Assembly: GCF_029784155.1 (NCBI RefSeq)
Contig: NC_073692.1
Span: 430,633,324-430,697,323, forward strand
DNA: 64,000 nt
Direction: 5' to 3'
Source of the DNA: Uranotaenia lowii
Lineage: Eukaryota > Arthropoda > Insecta > Diptera > Culicidae
Of this stretch, positions 32,679 to 44,400 are shown piece by piece. The position numbers and the translations under genes are program-made. The first letter of the stretch is position 1; each line of letters begins with the position of its first letter. Under the pieces are notes generated by a model, which saw only the letters and a program-made list of their open reading frames with translations, was not told the DNA's origin and did not search any database.

Positions 32679-35138
32679 TGGCTGGCAAACGGTGGATAAT
32701 GTGCAACACGAGACCCCATAGTGGTCATATCACCTCTTATTCACAACTCCTATCTCTACCTCCCCGCGGTGCCGGCTGGGGTGCGAGTAACCTAAGCGGA
32801 GATCGGGTACCCAACCCCGGTGGATGCTTTGGTCGCATGCAGACTGAGAAGGTGGCCGCACGCGTCTGTTCCCCAGGTCAGGGGCGGCGTGCAACAACAA
32901 CCGAGCGTCTGTTCTCCAGGTCAGGGGCGGCTCAAACAGCCTTTGTCTTGCAGCAAGCGGCTGAATTTATGAAATGCGGCTCCCGCCAGCTAAGTCCGAA
33001 ATGGCAGCCCCATCGCGGGATAGGGACTTTAGGCCAACAACCTACTGCTCCCGATACATAAACTTGTTACGGAATCCGAAAGAAATGACCGATCTGGAAC
33101 TTTGGCGACGACTTTTAGCATGAAAACACGGACACGAATTGGAACTTGGAATGTTTTAACCCTTGCTCAACAAGGCAAGCTGGCTCAACTTGCTAGAGAA
33201 GCTAGCCGCCTCAAGCTTGAAATTCTGGGACTGAGCGAAGTCCGTTGGCCTAACACTGGAGAACACAAGACACAGTCCGGACAAGTACTGCTTTACTCTG
33301 GCATACGAGGAGAACATGCTACTCGGGAACGAGGAGTTGGTTTCCTGTTAAGCCCGCAGGCCTACGCGGCCCTCATTAGATGGGAACCGATAAACGAAAG
33401 AATAATCGTAGCCAGATTTAGGGCTTGTGATATAGCTCAGTTGGCAAGTCTGTTGTCTCCTGAGCCGATGTCCGCGAGTTCGAGCCCAAGAGTAAATATC
33501 GAACACAGTTGTACCGGATAGTTTTTCAATAACGATCCGCCAACTGCAACGTTGATAAAGTCGCGAATGCCATAAACATGGTAAAACGACTATAATCGAA
33601 ACAAAAAAAAAAAAAAAAAGTAGCCAGATTTAGAACACGGGTTAGAAACCTTACAATGGTCCAGTGTTATGCGCCAACTGACATTGCCGATTTGCAGGAG
33701 AAAGAGCAGTTTTACAGTCAACTGAACAGCGTGGTAAAGAGAATTCCGAAGGGTGACATTCAAATCCATTTGGGCGACTTCAACGCAAAGATTGGCTCCG
33801 ACAATCAAGACCTTCAGCGCATCATGGGGCGCCATGGCCTAGGACAGATGAGCGAAAACGGAGAGCTGTTTGTAGAATTTTGTGGCAACAACAACATGGT
33901 GATCGGTGGATCGCTCTTCCCCCATCGACCAGCACATAAGGTCACTTGGGTATCCCGAGATGGCCAAACAGGAAATCAAATTGACCACATCTGCATCAGT
34001 CGAAAATGGGGAAGGAGCCTTCTTGATGTCCGCAACAAACGAAGCGCAGACATTGCATCTGACCATCACCTCGTCCTTGGCGAGATACGACTGAGAGTTG
34101 GGCGTGTACAACGGCGCGAGGAGAAAGTCGGGTGTCGATACGACGTCCGCCGGTTGGAGAATCCAGAGGTGAAAAGGGCATACTTTGCACGACGGTGTCT
34201 TGTCCGAACCAATCCCGGTAACTGCTGGAGTGAGACAAGGATGTATTTTATCACCGCTACTTTTTCTAATAGTAATGGATGAGATTCTGACTGGATCGAT
34301 CGACTGTGCACCGAACCGAGAATTGCTGTGGAATCCTTCAACGATGGAGCATCTGAACGACCTTGACTTGGCTGACGATATTGTTTTGCTCGCCCAAACG
34401 CAACCGGATATGCAGAGCAAACTCGACAACCTCACCGAAAATTCCAAGGCAGCAGGTCTCAAAGTCAATGTTGGAAAGACCAAGTCAATGGAGATCAACA
34501 CAGGAAATCCCTTCAGTTTCATGGTAGCTGGGCAACAAGTTGAGAAAGTGGAGTGCTTCCAGTATCTTGGTAGCCAGATAACGCCTGATGGTGGTACCAG
34601 GAAAGACATCGAAACCCGGATCAGAAAGGCCCGATTTGCGTTTGCGAGTCTCCGGAACATCTGGCGGTCACGAACAAAAATCCGTATTGCTGTACGGGTG
34701 CGAAACTTGGTGCACATATGCGGTGACGATGCGAAAACTGCAAGTATTTGTAAACCGCTGCCTGCGGAATATCATCCGCGCTTGGTGGCCTGGCAACTGG
34801 ATCTCGAATGAGGAACTACATCGCCGGTGTCATCAAAGGGCGCTGGAAATCGAGATTCGGGAACGTAAGTGGAGATGGATTGGGCACACGCTGCGAAAAG
34901 ATGAAAACGAGATTTGCAGAGAGGCGCTAGATTGGAATCCAGAAAGTCATCGAAGAAGAGGCAGGCCCAGAAACTCATGGCGGCGAAGCCTAGCCGCTGA
35001 AATCCGAACTGTCGACGAGAATCTTGACTGGGACCAGGTGAAGACGCTGGCTCCGGATCGTCAACAGTGGAGGTCTTTTACCACGGCCCTATGCACCGGA
35101 GGATCGGCGCGGGATCATTAAGTAAGTGAGTAAGTAAG
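32679..35138 (+). mobile_element. RTE-like LINE, internally deleted, with 14-bp target duplication
   Basis: TAAGAACTTGATTT is repeated exactly at 32665-32678 and 35139-35152, giving both borders. A GC-rich 5' leader (32679-33101) has two near-identical copies of GCGTCTGTTCYCCAGGTCAG 43 bases apart. From ATG 33120 an endonuclease domain follows (RIGTWNVLTLAQQGKL, GLSEVRW, VQCYAPT, LGDFNAKIG, QIDHI, SDHHLV), interrupted by a SINE at 33421-33619. Near 34182 the frame jumps from NPEVKRAYF straight to the RT region HDGVLSEPIPVTAGVRQGC, so about the first half of the reverse transcriptase is gone. The catalytic box reads LADDIVLL. The tail encodes KWRWIGHTLRKDENEI and GRPRNSWRR, typical of RTE-like proteins annotated as craniofacial development protein 2-like. 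It ends in a TAAG/TGAG repeat. Confidence 0.9.
33421..33619 (+). mobile_element. tRNA-derived SINE nested in the LINE
   Basis: GTAGCCAGATTTA is present on both sides (33408-33420 and 33620-33632), a target duplication of 13-14 bp. The insert starts GGGCTTGTGATATAGCTCAG with box A TAGCTCAGTTGG, continues to box B GAGTTCGAGCCC about 40 bases later, and ends in 18 or so A residues. The head is tRNA-like but the element is not a tRNA gene: an unrelated tail and poly-A follow. It splits the endonuclease codons and belongs to a different family from the SINE at 10238. Confidence 0.92.
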
Positions 35139-38019
35139 TAAGAACTTGATTTACATTTTTTCAAATACACAGTACACAATTATTTGCTTTGACACTTCCA
35201 CAGAGATTCTTTCAAACTCACAAAAATACCCGATAAATGAATCTGGTGTGAACTAAGCTTTATCAATCTAGTGTGTTACTCTCTGGAGCCATCCTTCAAA
35301 TTTTATCTATTTGATGTAAATGAATACTAATACTAATACAAAAAAGAGTACCTTGTAATGAGCCTGACATTTTTATGGAATTTTGAAATACTTTGTTCGA
35401 GAGCAGCATGAAAAACTGGGTGTTCTTTTAAAAATAATGGTTTTCTTAAAACTTTAGTTTGTCAAATATTTTACTCGAAGGCCACATACCGATTAGAATT
35501 ACATATGGGAGAAAAGTAATTTTGGTTTGAAAATCATAAAATAAAATTCATCAGGTTCAACGAATGAAAAATATGCAATGCTTGATAGACGAAAATGTTC
35601 AATGGAAATACTAAACTTGAGCTGTTTTCGTTGCAATGCGAAGAATTTCTTCAGAATAGAACACATTTAAACCACTTTTAATTGTTTTCAATAACAAAAA
35701 CCTAAAATTGAAAATTTTCAGGACGCAATCTCTGGAGCCACCGTTTGCAATAACGATTGAATTATTTGCGTACTTCAATTCAGAAAAATGTTACCATTTC
35801 AGATAATTTACAATTTTTTTTTTCAAGAACACTACATCCACTCTCTGGAGCCACTATTCAAGGTGATAAAACGCAGTTAACTAATGAAATAAGATGACTG
35901 ATAGTGAGTGTTTTGTTCTGCCTTGACATGTAAGTTGGCATATAATGATGCCCATTAATAAGTAAATAACCCCGTTAAGTATGGAAAGTGTAAGAAGTAG
36001 TAGATAACAATTTTAGCAAGAGAGTGTACCTAAATGCCTAAAACGAAGTCATGGATGATGACAATCTTAAATTGAAGTGAATGGTATGTCTCAGACAAAT
36101 TGCATAACATTGTACAAGTAGGCGATAAATATTTTAAACACAGAAGTTTGCATTGAAGCAAGCAAGAAATGATGTGTTTTCTTCCTAAAACACTTTTTTC
36201 ATCACTTACTTTATTTATTTTCACTTACTTATGTCATTTGAAAAAATATTGAATTTGAAATTGATTCTAAAAATTATCACTAAGCATCAAGGATTTCTTT
36301 CAATGTCAATGCCCTTAAACCTGTCATCAAGCGAAGCCTTTTTCCGCCTACATATGAAGCAGGCAGTAAACGAATAACCAACAAGAGCCAAATAAAAACA
36401 ACTGCACAGATAGACCCGTTTTTATTTTTTGATTTTTTTTGTATTTTTCTTTTTTCTTTTTTTATGTAATATATCTATGATTTAATTCAATAATTAATAA
36501 CAATGTACAATAAAATCAAAATTGTTTTTTCCTAGTTCGATTTTTTTTTCATCATTTCTTTTCTTTTTCATAATTTTTTGTTTTGTTTAATGTGTGTGTT
36601 TTTTGCTCTTTTAGTTGCTCTCTTATTTTCCTTCTTCTTAATTTTTTTAAAGGAAATTATATGGTTTTGTTTTTTTTCGAGAAAAACTAGTTAGTACTTG
36701 AAGTTTGTTGTTATGTATTTTTTTAATTATTTTTCCTTTTCTTCTTCTTCGAGAGAGAATGTGTTGTGTTGTAGGTCACCAGCTTTCATGTGCCTGCTTT
36801 GTTTTTTGTTTTTAATTTCACTGTCCTACGACTAAACGACGCGCGCGATTTTATAATTTTATTTACTTTTTTTTGTCAAATTTCATCATTGCCCCATACT
36901 GTACTGGCTAACTGTTTTCATTTTTCTCTATACAACTTGATCTTTTGACTATTTGTTTATCTTCTTCTCCGTCCGTTTTTCGAGTCACTGTTGAAATAAC
37001 ATCGATAGAATGAAATTCGTCAAGGCTTTCGTCGAGTTACTTGTTTTTCATTTCATTCTCTCTGTCCGCCTGCCTGTCTGTGTGTATCGCGCAATGGTTG
37101 CTGTGATCTCTAAAAAAAATTAATACTTTTGTCTATTCATTTTGTTTTCGTACACACTGCTGCGCGTCAATATTTATCTCTTTATGGGTTTTGAACCTCA
37201 ATATTTCTGCTTCGACAATTTGTTTTGTCAGCATTTACTATTACATTTCGAGAATAATCAAGTGAACAACCAATGGGAAAACAGAATCAAAAGTAAAGTA
37301 ACCATTTTTCAATATTTTTTTAAATTGTGGTTAATTTTTGTTCTTGTTCTCCTCTCTCGTTTCTTTTTGTAACAACTATTTCAAATAAATAACATTTTTG
37401 GTTTCATTTTATTCATTTCCCATACTTTACACACTATGGTAGGTCACTAGTTTATTTAGCACTTAACTCACTGTAAATATTAGTTTTCAACCTAAAGTGT
37501 AACGGTTTGTTTTGTTTTTTTTTTTTTTCATTGTTTTTGGTTTGGGTTTCGAAGGGTTTAACTTTTAATTGAAGGTTGAAGGGGGGTTGTTTTGGAACGA
37601 GAAATAATTGGGATTAGAACTAAGATTGTTTGGAGTTGGGTTGTTGGGGAAAGAGAGAGCTGGACAGGAGATCAGTTTTTGTCGTTTAAGTTTTGTTTTT
37701 GTTTACAATGTTTATTTTTTAATCTCGTGACGTGAAAATGACTGCAATGATTCAATGACATACGTACCCTAGTGTAGTGTGAGTTAGTTTATGACAAAAT
37801 CGAAGACCACTAATTCTGATCCCTGTGTGTGTGGATTTAGAGAGAAGGAACCTAAGTAGGCGTTTGATTTCCTGTTCGTTACTTCGTAGTAGTAGTGAGT
37901 TTTGGTTTTTTGGGTTGCGCGCTGACGGTGGGCTTGCTTTACTTAACGTTTGACCATGTTTGTTTACTTTTTGTTTTAGTTTCCGTTCCTTGTTTTGTTT
38001 TGTTTCGCACTGCCAGAGG

Positions 38020-38062
38020 CGTTTCCAAAATGGCGGTCCGATGTGGGGGTGACGTCACTCCG
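38020..38062. promoter_or_regulatory. GC-rich patch with CRE and YY1/Pho-like motifs
   Basis: Within T-rich DNA a short patch holds CAAAATGGCGG (core of the YY1/Pho recognition sequence) and, 15 bases on, the palindromic CRE TGACGTCA at 38050-38057. Motif co-occurrence only; no transcript is evident. Confidence 0.2.
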
Positions 38063-39962
38063 TAATACGTTGCTGCTTTTCTTTCCTGTGCATTCTTTTT
38101 GTGTCACTATAAGTGTTTTCGGGTTCGTATTACATATATATGGGGGAATTATCGTTTTGAACACATGCATGGCTTTTGTTGTGATTAAAATCGTGTTTAG
38201 TTTTTCTCTCTTTTTGCCTGTTGGATGCCTCCGTTAGGATCTTATAAGAAGCATGTTTCCCTTTTTGTTGTGCGTAATCATAACAATTGATATAATACAC
38301 AATACAAAAGGACAGAAGCTGTGGCTTTTCGTCTCACTCCCACCTTCGCTTTTCATCAAGTTTTCAATACTTTTCAGCGATCCTGATGGAGCCGTACGTG
38401 CAAATTAGCCTGACCTGGGTCTCGCAAACGCAAACCAATAGAGGAAACCCACCGGGCGCAAACGCATCGATAGGACGAACGCTTTCGCTAAATGTATAGA
38501 GAGTCAAAAGTAACGCTTCAATTTGAGTTTTAAAACAACAGTTTATAATAGTAAAGGCTTTTTAGTTAAAGTTCGCTATCAACTCATTAAAATATCTAGA
38601 GCTTCATCTAACTTGTCTCTGTCTGCAAATTGATGCCTAGTTTTGTTTTTGTTTTGGTTTGAGATGTCTTTCGTTGAACCCACTGTGCATAATCCAGGTG
38701 GGTTCTGTGTTTTTTCTCCTATTCATCCATACATATCGGTCTGTATTGAGGAGGACAAACACAATAATCGATTAAATGCAAAGGGGAGCTCTTTTATTTT
38801 TTTTCTGGTTTTCTCCTCTACTTAAGAGTAACGAAGGATTTGGAGAAAATGCGCAACCGTCCCCAATTCCGGTTTTAGCTGTCCTACCTACGCAGCTGTT
38901 GTTCTCTAGCTAGCTCGCTCTTCATGGATTGCTTCGATTAGATAGATTCGGGCTGAGGGGTGTCTACGATAAAAGGTAAAGCGTCGTGTCTAGGGTTCTG
39001 AGACCAATTTAGCAGAAACGCAAAAACCGACAGAGTATTAGAAACCAGCACCGGAAATCAAGACCCTATTTTAATTTAACCGTGTAACGCAAAACAATAG
39101 GAAGAAGGCGCACATAACAACTTACACTCAACTGCTCTTCACTGATTCGCGCTCGAGACATTTGACTAGATGTTTTGGTAGTATTTTTTTTTTGGTTTGA
39201 TTTTTCAATTTCTTCAATTTCTTATTTCGAGTCCTACTACTTGCACTTGATTATCTCATTTTTTAGTAAAAACTACTTCACGACTTACTCAACTCAGCTA
39301 CGGTTCTTCTTGGTTGCTTGTGTTTTACCCGCGATTTTTTTTCTTTAAACTTTAGCTTATTCTTGTTCTAGTGTGTGTGTGTGATCGTATTTTGTTTTTC
39401 ATTATGCTTAAATATGTTTTGGTTTTTGGCTAACATTTAGCAAAACGTTCAAATTCCAAACAAGTAAATAAGTCTGAGACCGATTTCGGAAAACTTCCAA
39501 CAAATCATCGAAAAAACGAGGCTCACGACGACATTATAGGTGCCTAAGTAAGTGCTGTTGTTGTTTGCTTGCTGCTAGTGTGTGTTGTTGGCTGCTGTTT
39601 GTTTGAAAATTCTCAGTTGTTTTACACGACTTAAGTTTACTTTTTGTTTTATCTTGAATTTAATTCTCCTTTATCTAAGTTGTGTTTATGTTTATTGAGT
39701 TATATGTGTCTGTTTGGGTTTGGGCATTGTGTGTGAATAAATGTGAACAGCTACAAACAAAACGATTTGTTCTATTCACGTGTGTCATGTCTTCGAAGTG
39801 TATATGTTTTTGTTTGTATTTACTGTAAGGATTAGTTTTGCATTATCAAGTTATAGTTCACCTTAGGTGACATAAGTATTACACACACACATATGCTGTT
39901 TTTTTTTGTTGAAGAAATCTTTGATTTGCTTTTTGGTTCTTATAGAATTATCCATTAAAGGA

Positions 39963-39978
39963 GGGGGGGGGGGGGGGG
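39963..39978 (+). repeat. G16 homopolymer
   Basis: Sixteen consecutive G on the + strand, preceded by GGA. It could form a quadruplex, and its exact length is liable to sequencing error. Confidence 0.8.
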
Positions 39979-40659
39979 TGTCGTGTCCTATCTCATTAAG
40001 TGTGGGAGTTTTTATTTTGGTGTTATTTCGTTTTTTTTTAACATATGTGCTCAGAAGAATGTGTAAACTTGGATTCAAACTCTCGAAACACCACCGCGTT
40101 ATACCTTAAGGTGAATTATTAAAATGCTTATTTAGTTAGAATAACGTCCTTCTGCTCCGCCTGTAGCGACAATTAGAGTCAATTGTCCTAGTCTAATCCC
40201 TTTTTTTCTATTCATGTATTCCTCATATATGGCAACGGTAGAATGATGGCAACTTGTAACCAATTTGTTGCGCTGTTTATTAGTTTTTGTTTGTAATCTT
40301 TATCAAAAATCATAAAAGCAACACTCTAACGCTGTAACTTAAATGAAATTCATTCGAGGAAAAATTGTAATGGAAAAAGTAGCTACGAATTCCCCCATTA
40401 TACACACCTGATGACAGTCAGCTTTGAATACGAAAAAAGAAAATGAATTTTGTTAAGTAGGCCAAGTCTGGGTAATGATTCAATAACGGAGATGGTAGCA
40501 AGTTCTTCAAACTCGTGCAAAAGGTTGCTTTGATAGGTTTTCCCCATTCTTTTTGATTTCTCCCGATGGAAACATTCAATTGTTTCCAAATAAATTTTAT
40601 TTTATTGATATTTTTCATTTCTGTTCTATTTAAACAATCCTTGAACAATTTATGCAAAA

Positions 40660-41480
40660 GCCTTACAAATCTGTGCTTTTTCAGTTACTTTGGTTTATTT
40701 ACCGGAATTGGATCTCAGCCTATTAGCCTGTGCTTTTTCAACCATTTTGTCTTATTTACTGGATCCGATGAACTATTAAAGCAAACTTTGCTACAGCCAT
40801 CCACTCTGTGATTTTCCATCCACTCAGTGCTTTCAAACGGAGCCGAAACAATCCCAGCGAAAACTTCTTCAATCAATGGCTTGTCCAGTCCAGCCATTTA
40901 GTTTCGGAACTCCGTCTTCTTTACCGGAGCTGGAAAAATCATATCAGCAAGCACTTCAATCTGTGATTTTCCAACCACTCTGTCTCACTTATCGGAGCCG
41001 AAATAATCATAACACATTTTAAGGACGGCGAAGAAATCTAAGCTGAGAAACACCGAAATTTGGCATTCTATTTATACCTCAAAACTCGCTGAACCATCAC
41101 TAAATTTATGAGATTTGAGTTATACTTCTAAGAATAGCACGTTCGCGGCAAGCGAAAAACGAAAATTTTGGTATTTGGTAAGCAATGTGATAAAACAATT
41201 TCAGGCAACATCCACTTCAATGTGTGCTTTTTAAGTCAATCCGTCTTATTTATAGAAGCCGGAAAAAAATTTGCAACAGCTTTTCCAATCTGGTGACGCC
41301 GATTGAAAAGACAATCTAAAAGAAATCATGACAAAATCTCTTCTAATCAGTGCTTTTTCGGCCATTCCGTCTTAGTTATTGGAGCCAGAAGATTTTCAAA
41401 ACAGCCTTTGTGAACAACAAACAATAAATCTGTGCTTTTCCAGCCACTCCGTCCTCTTTACCGGAGTCGGACCAATCATC
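40660..41480. repeat. Decayed tandem family built on ATCTGTGCTTTTCCAACCA
   Basis: At least eight degenerate copies of one phrase occur near 40670, 40728, 40805, 40890, 40960, 41220, 41348 and 41430. Each runs TCTGTG, CTTTTTC, CCACTCCGTCTT and ATTTACCGGAGCCGGAA in that order, with variable spacers of about 60 to 260 bp. Irregular spacing suggests an old tandem array broken by indels. No coding meaning found. Confidence 0.6.
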
Positions 41481-41499
41481 AATCGTTCTGAATCATTGT

Positions 41500-44400
41500 C
41501 GTGAACTGGCACGATCATTCCGGTTCAAAACAGTTCAGCAATTCTTTAAAACACGCCTCTTGCTCATAATAAAAGAACAATGACTAATTTGTTTTCTATC
41601 GGCATTTTTCCTAGCTCTTCAGTGTTGCCAAATGTAGTTACTTTATTATTTAATTGAAGACTAGAAAACGGCTCATATCCTGTTTTTTTGCCAAACGGGG
41701 AAATTTTTCCGACTCATTTTTCATAAGCACGGAAATTGTCTGAATTCGCCCTTTTTGGACGACACAAGCGTTTGTGTCCAAATAGGTTGGAAAGCTGTTT
41801 TTTTTCTGTCGTCGCGCAGACATTAGTAGGCTATGCAGCGAAAATAGAATTTTCCTCCGAGGGTCATGTCAGTGAAATCAGTATTAAAACGGTTTGATTC
41901 CGCAAAACAAATGATTTAATTTCGGATCTTTCATCAGAGGAACAAACGAAATTCGGACCAAATTTTCAATCTTAGAAAATATCGGACTTGGGAAATTTTT
42001 CAATATTTAAATAGTTTGTCCACCGATCAGCTATTTTCGTATCATTGAAGGAGAAACCTACAAGTCTTCAGTTTATCGAAATCCTTTTCACAGCATATCG
42101 GTAAAAGAAGTTGCGACAGTTGAGTTTAAAACCATCAATCGAAGGAAAGAATAAGTTCTAATAAAGTTCATATAAGCTATCACAGATAAGAGAATAGTTA
42201 GTTATCAAAGCTAACTACGATTAAAAAAATAAAATAAACAAAAATAAAATGTTTTAAGTACAGTTGTTCGATCCCAACATTGGCCTACTGCAACGTTAAA
42301 AAAAAAACAGGGTAAAGAAAGCTTCTGGGAAGCAAAGTCAGTGGTTGCTTTGACTGTCGCATTCAACGAATCAACGATTGAAGAAAACATTCGTTAAAAT
42401 TTTCATTGGCAGAAATTTTCCCTAAATTTTTCACTGAACTCGGGAAAACCATTGAAAAACACTGAAACAAAAGTACAATGAATTTGTCAAATTTAACCAA
42501 CAATTTTCGACAGTTGGGTTACTATGTTTTTTTTTGTTTTCTTTTTACAGTACTCGGTAAAAATAAACTGAAAAATGTGGTCGTCAACGATTTCCGATTT
42601 TTTTTTTGCTCTGGGGCGCTGCGCTTTGAAGTCTGTAACTTGTTTACCATTCTATCTCTTTTTTAAGCCTTTATAGGATAGTGTTTGTGTACTTTTTTTT
42701 TAACGCTATCAGAGATGATTCACGGCATACATTCGCGTGTGTGGGTGTGTTGCGCTTTGCAATTAACAAGCTAAATCCCCATTTGTGTTTGCGTTGTGTT
42801 TCTTCAACAAATGTTTTGTTATTTATTCTTGCTGCATCACCCTAGCAGCCGTTGTTGATTTTCTGTGATATTTCCTTATAGCTGTAGCGGTTTTAAGTCG
42901 TAGTTATGGTTGGTTTGTTTGTTTTTTTTTTCTGGTTGCTTTCTTGCTTGCTAAATTCAGTATTACCTCAAATGTTATTTCAGTTTTAGTTTATTTACTT
43001 TTTTGTGGATTTTCGGTTTTTCTCTCTTCCTTTTTTCCATATTTTTTCATCGCAATGGATGGGGTTTGGGTTTTTAGTTTTCACAAACTTCTCTCTGTAA
43101 CAGTAAAAATACCTTGTTTTCCTTAGGTTGTAAAATGTGTGTGATTTTTCTCGTTTTTTGTTTCTTTTTCTTCTCTCTCTGACTCAACTTATTATTATTA
43201 ATATTATTCATTATTATTATTATAATTATTGCGTAAATATCTCGATCATCGTGGCTATTTTGGTTTTATAGTTAAACTTATGTCATCAGTAGATTTAGTG
43301 TTTTCATTTTTTTTTACTATACACATTCAATAAATCGCCTTCGGCTTGCCCCTGTCACCTTTTGATGGCTGCGCTCTCTGCTAGCGTTGGTTTTTTTGTT
43401 CTTTTATTTGGTCACAAAATTATTCCGTTTTCTTTCCTTTTTGTCTATTGTTGTTTAATGTGCTTCTTTGAAATTTTGTAGATGGTTAAAGTTTGTTCAA
43501 CTTCTCTGATTGCTAAAACATACTGTAATCGGAACTGTGATATTCGAAACATGACGAAAACAATAGACATTAGTACTGTTCAAATGCTGATTGCAACTGT
43601 TGAATAAAAACTAAGTCAACATTAAGTCTGTTCAATGTTCCGATATTTCAACAACTTTTCACATGAAATGTCTTCCGCTTTTGACGAAATCTTTCTTCAA
43701 GATTTTACCATCTACAATAAAACAACAGAAGTAACGTTTTCTTACCACAGAGCGGCGCCACTGTTGCAGAGATTTTCGTTTAGTCTCGTCTCGCTAGGTA
43801 TCTATAAAGCTTGCAGGCGGGCATTGTTGCTGTAGGGCAGCGATTCTCAATCTCAGAGCACCGGAGACCGTCGTCGGCGTCGTCGTCGTCGAATAAACCG
43901 GGCCGTAGACCGCAGACCCGTTTCTCTCGGGGTACCCTAGTTGTGGCATTACGATCCATCTCAACATGTAAGTGCCGTCACCGGAATCGTCCATTCGTAC
44001 TTGCAAAGTTTGGAAGTTGGCGCTTTCGGTAGGGGTTTTGTTTTGTTCTTTGTCAAATGGTTCCATCTTGAAATTTCAGCTTTTTCTTTGCTTATTTTTC
44101 TATTTTTGGTATTAAACTATCTTCAGTTTTCTACTCTGGAGGCAATCAACCTACTTTCGGCTTTTCGGTCAATAAGTATGTATATCTGTTTGTGTGAAAA
44201 GTGTTTATACTATTTACAATAGAAGTCATCTATTGGAACGCAACGGTCATGTGGTCTAGTTTAACGGTCGCCTACTTTGTAGCGTATCTAAGTAGGCGGC
44301 TGCTTACCGTTTGCAATAGCTGACAAACTGCGTTTGATGTTTGTTTGGCGTTGTGTGTTGTTAGCAAAAAAAAGTTCTATCAAAGCAAAAAATTTTGAAT

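Larger units (their letters stand above)
35153..40650. other. Low-complexity, T-rich non-coding DNA
   Basis: No coding exon supported. The phrase CTCTGGAGCCA recurs near 35281, 35731 and 35852. From about 36400 the + strand becomes a mosaic of T runs, TTTTG and TGTG, with few long frames, resembling an intron or a long untranslated region; strand and parent gene unknown. Local features: TGACGTCA at 38050-38057, a G16 run at 39963-39978, and an ACACAC run near 39881. Confidence 0.5.

Noticed and set aside
33421..33490. Functional tRNA gene
   Set aside because: Box A and box B are present but the sequence runs into an unrelated tail and poly-A and has a target duplication: it is a SINE.
33839..34717. 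292-codon minus-strand frame
   Set aside because: Antisense shadow of the RTE-like LINE coding strand, which has the recognisable endonuclease and RT motifs.
33839..35121. Host gene annotated craniofacial development protein 2
   Set aside because: That name is commonly given to RTE-like retrotransposon proteins; here the sequence lies inside target-duplicated LINE borders.
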